Assembly (NCBI GenBank): GCA_910592205.1
Contig: CAJVPJ010000778.1
Span: 1 to 16,867, forward strand
Reading direction: 5' to 3'
Origin: Paraglomus occultum
Taxonomy: Eukaryota > Glomeromycota > Glomeromycetes > Paraglomerales > Paraglomeraceae
DNA length: 16,867 nt
The notes under the pieces were generated by a model. That model had not been told where the DNA came from and ran no database searches. It saw only the letters and a program-made list of their open reading frames with translations. Below, piece after piece: positions 10,736-16,867 of this stretch (position 1 is the stretch's first letter; each line of letters begins with the position of its first letter). Position numbers and translations under genes: made by a program.

Positions 10736-11485
10736 TTAGAAGCTGATGGGACTAAAAAATTATCGTTTTGAAAAGGGCTGTGGCTCAGACGTAATAATAA
10801 TTTAGATATGACTGAAATTTAATTGAAACTGGCGTAGTTGCTTACTAACAATCATTCTAATTAATATTAATATTAATATAGTAATAGTAATAGGCTTATC
10901 TCTATTACTATAAAAAAATTGAATATGCAACTCATTTACATTAAATCCACCATGGAACCCAAAAATTACAGCACCATTAGAAGCATTCTGAAAAAAGGAC
11001 AATGAGAAAAACTTGCTCCATACATTTTTAAAACCAATTATTTAGATAAAGAAAAAATTACTTATGAAATTTACCAACAGAGTAAATTTATAATTAATAA
11101 TAATAAACACACCTTAATCCCAACTTATGATAAATCAAAAAGAAATAAAAACTTGAAGCAAAGAATCTTAATTGTCAAAATCTATTTACTCTCTTATCAC
11201 CCTTCACTATTTCCACCAAATTCTATATTAATATTTTTTTTGAATAATAAAAGACTGGAACTTCTCCTTTGTCTTTCTTTGGCTTTACTTACTAAAAATT
11301 TTGAGTTTGCATAAACTACCTTTTTTTTTGTTTTTAGGTAAAGCTGGTAATTCTTTTGTTGCTAAATAATCTCTTCTGCTTATTTCTTAACTTTATTTAA
11401 CAAACTATTTTCTAATCATAATCAATTTATTCAATTTATAAACTTGCCCGTTGCAGCATTGTACTTTAACACTGTTTCAGACATC
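10736..11485. other. AT-rich stretch with short simple repeats
   Basis: No supported gene. Three TTAATA hexamers lie at 10861-10878, followed by a 9-bp inverted repeat (TAGTAATAG 10879-10887 and CTATTACTA 10902-10910). An overlapping minus-strand frame (about 10817-10606, about 70 codons without an ATG) is open but reads poorly as protein. Confidence 0.4.
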
Positions 11486-11704
11486 TTAATTTGGCACTTT
11501 CTTAGCTGCATTCAGGGCCTCTTCAGCTTCTCACTCCATTTCCACTTACTTGACCCTTGTAAAGCTTTCTAAAGTTCTTAAAGCAGTATCAGAATATTCC
11601 AGACTTTCAGTAAGACTGTGAACTGCATTTCAAATTTTTAGTTTAAATTCTCTTCTTATATCAGCTAACTGTTTCTTTACTTTTTGTTTTCTTCTAGCAA
11701 TTCT
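11486..11704 (-). pseudogene. Decayed coiled-coil-like coding segment
   Basis: In one continuous minus-strand frame of 73 codons the translation is RRKQKVKKQLADIRREFK, stop, NAVHSLTESLEYSDTALRTL and following, stop, VEME, stop, EAEEALNAAKKVPN, stop. The stops are at 11632-11630, 11548-11546, 11533-11531 and 11488-11486. The segments between stops keep an alpha-helical, heptad-like charged pattern, as expected of a dead coiled-coil gene and not of random AT-rich DNA. A further fragment (ENKELLEENKK) sits just upstream in another frame. No family could be named. Confidence 0.4.
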
Positions 11705-12348
11705 TTATTCTCTGCTCGAGTTCATTTTTGTGATGCTTACCATTGTTGTTGTTTTTTATTATTTTATTTACTTTTAACATATTTACATGGCTATACTAAA
11801 TATATAATTATTTAGCAAATATTATGATAAAGATATTCTTATCTTTTGTAGTCCAAAGGAGGAGAGATTAGTACTAGGATTTAATTGCCATGTCATTCGT
11901 TTTCACAAAAAAGAAGTATTTTATGTAGAAAAGTCGGTAAATCCGACTTCGAAGTAATTCAGTAGTATTAAATTTATTTACAATTTTATATGGATTTACT
12001 CAAGAGTTTAACTTCTCTTCCAATTAAATAAATTAAATATGTCAATATGAGTTAATATTAAAAACTATCGAAATAAATTGTATTCGTTTATTGTTAGTTG
12101 CCTTTGCCGGAATAGTGGCACAGAATATATTATTAAAGTGGTAATGAGTTGGTTCCTGAAAAACGCATACGTACTTCCTGACTCAAACCAATTCTTTCCC
12201 GAATGACCCATACTAATACTAATAACAATCAATTATTCACGTGATCGCTATCATTCCCAATCAAATACGCCAAAATCTTCCTATTTTAGAATGTCGTGAG
12301 GCATAATAACGATATAAACGCGCGCGCATTCTAACCACATTTTCTGTG
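11705..12348. other. AT-rich stretch, nothing recognised
   Basis: No reading frame or repeat of note until GATATAAACG (12311-12320) and the CGCGCGCGC run (12319-12327), which lie 20-40 nt before the ATG of the candidate at 12349 and could be part of its promoter. Confidence 0.4.
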
Positions 12349-12740
12349 ATGGATGATGATTCAGATAACACTACTTTATTGGTAAGATTTGAGCAGCCAG
12401 CGTACTCCGAAAAAAAGGAGACTGAATGAAAAAAAAAACCGGTAAATTCGTTAGTTAAGCAAGATAGCTCTCAACCGCAGCACAGGATAATTAGAATGGT
12501 GCTTTGCATGCACTATGTGTCGCTTGAGTATGGTACTTTTACCGGTCTTATAAACCACGACAAGAATAAAAATATTGGATAGCAATTAATTGGTTTACGA
12601 GGGAAATGTGAGTGACAACGATGACTGTTTCTAACTTTTTTGTACAGTTATCTAACGATAACCGATACCCTAAATCAATCGTAGAAATCGGTCGACTACT
12701 CAAAACATTTAGGTTTCGCCTCGTTGCACGAACTCTTTAG
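12349..12740 (+). CDS. Candidate small two-exon gene
   Basis: An ATG at 12349 opens MDDDSDNTTLL and runs into a GTAAGA donor at 12382 in phase 0. A textbook fungal 3' intron end, CTAAC branch motif (12631-12635) then TTTTTTGTACAG, closes at 12647. The next exon, in phase 0, reads LSNDNRYPKSIVEIGRLLKT and ends at TAG 12738-12740, giving 41 residues. The 266-nt intron is longer than the others here, so an internal exon may be missing; a GTGAGT at 12608-12613 would define a 40-nt last intron. A TATA-like GATATAAACG precedes the ATG. The family is not recognised, and a relic is possible. Confidence 0.3.
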
Positions 12741-12803
12741 TCAGGGAATTTAGTAATACAAAAAGGCCAATCATTCGTCGACATCATAGCCCAAACTCGC
12801 GAG

Positions 12804-14185
12804 TCAAGCTATAACTGTGTCAATGTCATATTCTTGCAAAGTTGGTTTGGACAAAAGGTAACAGCTTGCAACTTCTTGTAGGGCAGTAATTAAAAGAAGC
12901 AGCGGAAGATAGATTGCTGGACTATGGTCGTGGAGGACGAAATTAGTGATCGCTAAGCGTTGAAGGTGGAGTATACTCGATGCGCTGTGAGTTGCATCAA
13001 GAGCAAAAAATGACCGAAACTCGTTCATTTGTCTTTCCTTACTTTCAGCTAAAACGTACAGATTTTGTCACTCGAATGCTTAAAGCAATGCGTTAATACA
13101 CTTGGTCTATTTGGGCAACAGATGAATGGCTTGAACATTAGTACACTTGGTCTATTTGGGCAACAGATGAATGGCTTGAACATTAGTCGTACAAGTGTAT
13201 CCAACTCTAGTAAATGGCTCGAGTAAATGGCGTATTGACAGGCAGTTGGCCAATAAGGGATTGAATAGATCTGCAGTATCGTCAAATTAAGAAATTCTTC
13301 GGTTGGCTTACGATAAATCGATGCCAGATTAGTATTAAAATTATCCAGTCTTAAATCCGTTTCTTAAAATTCTCGAGTCATCCCTCCAATTCATATGTAG
13401 CCGCTCAGCAAACTGAAAAGCTTTACATTGAACATACCGCCAGTGAGAGTTTGATGATTTAATTTCGAGATCCAAAAACTAAGTGCTTTTTCGGATATAG
13501 GAAACTTAGCTAAGCAGCTTTGTTTAGTTTGGCTTGAGATCAATTAATCACCAATATAATTGGTTTTAAGTATCTTTGAGACTGTTAATTTACCAATTCT
13601 GAATTTGTGAGTAAAATTTTTCTGTCTTAAACGACAAAGTTCGGCTTTCTCAACCTTTGTCGGTGCGATCTTTTTGCCTTTTCAATTGTATTAATAATAT
13701 ATTCAAGTCATTCGCGATGGCGGGTTGCTGAGAATCCGAGCTGCCCCGTGGTAATGCCCACCAGAAGCAGTATTGGCACACACTCTCGTCTGAATGATTG
13801 ATGGATTGACAAAGAGTCAAGACGCTACCCAAGCTTTCGTGAATTGCGCAATGCCATATTCCGGAATAGAATATACTTTGCTAACCAAGTGGTTTCCTAT
13901 AAATCACCTAACACCCCATCAAGAAATTTAATAGAATTTCAAGCAAGAGGAAATCCAATTTTCTCGTGTCCACTGAAATACCTATTCTGTTTCCTGCAAT
14001 CGTTCACGCAACAACACTTGGAGGGACAAAGACTTGTCAGATATACATCGTACGTTGTAAAGTTTCAACATGCTTGCAGGACACTTCAATAGTTCTGCCA
14101 TTGAGAAAAAAAATACTAGCAAGCCTAGCAAGCAAGCATTCGCCGTGTCTCTGATTAGCAACTGTGAACTATCTGGAACTGTCAT
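12804..14185 (-). pseudogene. Apc5-like (anaphase-promoting complex subunit 5) relic
   Basis: Several minus-strand segments follow the order of Apc5, a TPR scaffold of the APC/C ubiquitin ligase. The region 14100-13995 has AELLKCPASMLKLY and SLSLQVLLRERL, like the ..LLK..SLQKEL segment. The region 13850-13750 has SVLTLCQSIN and DESVCQYCFWWAL, like IAQESNDHVCLQHCLSWL. Near 13420 lies AATYELEG, like the AIWRLYG region, and at about 12940-12840 SPAIYLPLLLLITAL, like SPTIALPMLLQALAL. Between them the frame changes repeatedly with stops, including a TAG in each copy of the 45-bp duplication. The last part (ATG 13028 to stop 12804) is open for 74 codons. The assignment rests on remembered human Apc5 and needs a profile search. 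An intron-rich divergent live gene is less likely given the stops. Confidence 0.4.
13097..13186. repeat. Perfect 45-bp tandem duplication
   Basis: Two identical 45-bp units lie head-to-tail at 13097-13141 and 13142-13186. The unit begins TACACTTGGTCTATTTGGGC and ends TTGAACATTAG. The length is a multiple of three. With no mismatch between the copies it is recent or maintained. It lies inside the Apc5-like relic. Confidence 0.97.
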
Positions 14186-15103
14186 CTTGCGCTAAGGTAG
14201 TTGAGTCTTTATATGGTAAATTTGAGCTGCTCGACATTATCATTTTCGATTAAATATCACGACAACACAAGCTTTATAATTTGAAATGAAATTCTACGTA
14301 CATAAATGAATGACCAATTATACTTATACTTACTGACGGCAATACGATTATCTCTGGCCATAATTGTTGGGCAAATCTGTTATACATAGTTGGGTGTTCT
14401 CTACGTTAATAAATTGTAAATAATATCAGAGATAATAAATATATTATTAATGCGTGGAATCAAATGGATACTTTGGAAGTCGTACAGAAAATCTTTTGGT
14501 TTTACCATGCACGAAATACAATTATTATTATAATTCAGTTTTCATATTTATAGAAACTCTTCGGCTGTACAGTTATAAGAATGAGGATAAGTAATGCAAT
14601 GCGCGTTTATAAATGTCTGAAGTCGAGCCAGAAATTATTCCTTCAAAGACTAGCACTTGTCCTTATACTTTCTGTTTACCAACTATAGTTCAGGAACTAG
14701 TTGAATGGCAATGTCTTTTGAGAACGAGACGACCAGGAATAAAAACAGGAGAAAATCCAAACTGGAATGTTACGAGTGATATTATATACAGCTTCAACTC
14801 CTGCGTGTGTCAATAAGTGATGCATAATTGTTGAGAATCGGCTTAAATTCACGTTAGAAGGTCCACATGGGCACTTGTCAAATTATTTTGTGTAACGATA
14901 GGATTTCTCGGCCGAAGAAAACTTCAGTCGATTATGTAACACAAATATTTAGAGTGAGCAATTCTTCAATTCATGCTCTTGCTTACCGTAAAGTTTTTCT
15001 CAATCAATCCTGGGAAACAGGGTTTATCGGTTTGAATACTATTATAAGTTGCCGACAATGAGACATAGTCGTTCGGCCGAACTCACCATGGTTTGCAGAG
15101 TAG
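14186..15103. other. Unassigned stretch with short plus-strand ORFs
   Basis: Two plus-strand ATG ORFs of 64-67 codons occur (14613-14816, starting MSEVEPEIIPSKTST; 14867-15061, starting MGTCQIILCNDRI). Neither is recognised, and they could be chance. On the minus strand a 67-nt segment (14400-14334) between a TTAACGTAG acceptor and a GTAAGT donor encodes MYNRFAQQLWPEIIVLPS and may be an exon. Nothing is firm. Confidence 0.3.
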
Positions 15104-15376
15104 AAATATATCATACGCTTGAAAATTGGCTTCAATTCGTATTCTTTTCTTGACTGGAAAGTCAATCGCTTTAAATTTTGGTTCCAAAGGATTCCGACTC
15201 GAGAATACAAGCGCACTTATTATGCAGTATCACTGCCCCACATCTGGGACAGTACTGTGGAAGAAGCGGCTGAACAGTCGAGGGTTATACAGCACATCAT
15301 AAACAAAGATCTTCGCTGCTTGTGCATAAGTACAAATATGCCAAGTGTACTCACATCATTTTTGGGACAATGTTAA
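15104..15376 (+). CDS. Possible exon of unknown gene
   Basis: Open from 15104, directly after an AGAGTAG acceptor-like site, to TAA at 15374-15376. The C-terminal part (REYKRTYYAVSLPHIWDS, then VEEAAEQSRVIQHIINKD) has a convincing amphipathic, charged composition, while the N-terminal part is less clear. There is no ATG start. A 42-residue ORF beginning MSSDNDIFDKKSVYDLA follows at 15398-15526 on the same strand in a different frame. Family unknown; this could be a relic. Confidence 0.2.
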   Translation, partial: KYIIRLKIGFNSYSFLDWKVNRFKFWFQRIPTREYKRTYYAVSLPHIWDSTVEEAAEQSRVIQHIINKDLRCLCISTNMPSVLTSFLGQC

Positions 15377-16009
15377 CATCATGTGCGTCTGCAAATAATG
15401 TCTTCTGATAACGATATTTTTGATAAAAAATCGGTCTACGACTTGGCGATTTGTTATAGCAAAAGACAACCCTTGTACAGTAATTTGACGAAAGAATTAC
15501 CAACGGTGAAAGTTGATACAATATAGCGTCGATTACATAGATTAAGAGTTTCAATATGGAGTTTGTTGATAATCAGTTTACGCAGTTGACATATTAATGC
15601 CGGTTGTGTATCGTTCTTCAAACAGGGGTGATTACTTTAAAAAGATTATGCCTTGCCAGAAACTATCGTACATGTTTGCCTTTTATGAAGAATAAATGTA
15701 ATTTGAGCAGGTAACTATTGGATATATAGCATGCCTTTTGTGTAGCGCGTAAATATATATGTTAAGTTTTAAGTTTTTCCCCGTCAATTTATTATTATTA
15801 TTTTCTAGTTTGGCGTAAAGAATAAAAATAAAGTAATTTTGTCTATCCTTGTTACCCCATTAGAGTTATTGTTAATGCTGTCTTTATATGATTACTGCTT
15901 GCTGCAAAACAAGTATTAGTATGTCGACAGACTCATGTAAAATTATTCTATTTCTTCATATTGTAATGGACTAAGTAGCATTATGCCCACTTTTATTTCA
16001 ATTTAACGA

Positions 16010-16055
16010 CAGTTGTGTCTGAGTTGGGACCTCTCTTAGAACCCAGACACAACTG
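16010..16055. repeat. 12-bp perfect inverted repeat
   Basis: CAGTTGTGTCTG (16010-16021) is the exact reverse complement of CAGACACAACTG (16044-16055), with a 22-nt loop that also has GGG and CCC near the arms. It could form a hairpin; no coding or transposon context explains it. Confidence 0.8.
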
Positions 16056-16143
16056 GTTACGACACGACCATAGTTTAGACTTGGACATTTTTTGCGCTCT
16101 TTGTTTTTGCATGAGTGTCATTCGCATAGACATACGAAACAAG

Positions 16144-16162
16144 GAGACTACACGGTAGTCTC
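16144..16162. repeat. 8-bp perfect hairpin with 3-nt loop
   Basis: GAGACTAC (16144-16151) and GTAGTCTC (16155-16162) are exact reverse complements around the loop ACG. It lies about 90 bp after the 12-bp inverted repeat. Function unknown. Confidence 0.7.
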
Positions 16163-16867
16163 AGATTTGAATTTATTTTGTAGGAATGCTGATCTGTAAA
16201 CCTAGTCAAGTTGCTCGTGGTTTATAATAGCGTATGTTACAATGACTTAATTTTATAACAGTTGGGTGCAACGTTGCATATATTTGACTTTTCAAATGGT
16301 ACATTCAACTAATCATGTTCGCAACAGCAATCTCCAAATGCCAGAATTATTTTTCAATACTTAAAATTGGTGTGAAACTATGTCGAGTAGTTTTGGTCAA
16401 ATGACAATGCTCCCTGGTTCATATTGCATATCGGAGCGAATAACTCCGAACATAGCTGATCAACTGATCAACCTCATCTGCTTCATTAACTCGTCAGTTA
16501 TATATATAGGGCTATATCAGTGAAAACTCTTGCTATTTATACGCTTATAGAATGAGCAAAAATAGCACATTGTCTGTGCAACTGTTTGAAAAAAGTTTAT
16601 CCAGTGCGGGTAGAAATAGAACTCATCACCAGAACTCAAACAGGTTAATTCATTCTGCTTGGAAATGCAGATGTACGACATACTTGCAAGATAAAACTCT
16701 CAGATTGCTTTCCTTCACCGAGCTATAAAAAAAAATGAGTTCAAATTTAATCAATGAAAAACCAATTTTACGTCAAATTTATTTTGCCAAAGAATTATGT
16801 ACAACCAATTCTACTTGTCCGGCAACGCGTTTTATTAATAAACTCACAACAGCCGAACTGGAACTTT

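Larger units (their letters stand above)
15527..16867. other. Right-hand stretch without a supported gene
   Basis: AT-rich DNA with the two hairpins listed separately and TGATCAACTGATCAAC at about 16457-16472. The only protein-like frame is a 47-residue plus-strand ORF (16380-16523, starting MSSSFGQMTMLPGSY), which I cannot assign. No transposon ends or RNA genes were recognised. Confidence 0.4.

Overview
The window reads as nuclear DNA of a fungus. It is AT-rich, its genes are split by short GT..AG introns (about 63 to 113 nt), and it holds an intact glutamine:fructose-6-phosphate amidotransferase of fungal type. A kinase-like gene has the layout (CxxC pairs, a W-[ST]-[ST]-x-N segment, an E/Q-W-I segment, then a kinase N-lobe) that I associate with the expanded kinase families of arbuscular mycorrhizal fungi (Glomeromycotina). 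The lineage is inferred from memory of those families, not from a search.

Layout. At the left edge (1-140, minus) is the start of an IS607-type MerR-like helix-turn-helix protein that runs off the window. Then come AT-rich DNA with AATTCGA motifs and a G11 run, and a decayed Tc1/mariner element (1387-2134) with degenerate inverted ends, TA flanks and a frameshifted transposase. On the minus strand from about 4913 to 2413 lies a multi-exon gene made of repeated truncated kinase N-lobe modules and ending in a kinase domain whose catalytic residues are replaced. A possible two-exon plus-strand gene of unknown family sits at 5523-6043.

The best-supported gene is GFAT (7418-10060, plus): seven exons and a 681-residue product, the first and rate-setting enzyme of the hexosamine route to UDP-GlcNAc and chitin. 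To its right the DNA is mostly decayed coding material on the minus strand: a relic with in-frame stops at 10397-10735, a coiled-coil-like relic at 11486-11704, and a relic resembling the APC/C subunit Apc5 at 12804-14185 carrying a perfect 45-bp tandem duplication. A small two-exon candidate lies at 12349-12740. The last 1.3 kb has short inverted repeats and no gene that I can support.

No tRNA, rRNA, CRISPR array or operon-like organisation was seen. The genes do not form an obvious pathway. The picture is one housekeeping gene among a fast-evolving kinase-like gene, transposon debris and dying genes. The most unusual object is the tandem N-lobe/pseudokinase gene, in which three introns fall at the same phase and equivalent places in successive modules.
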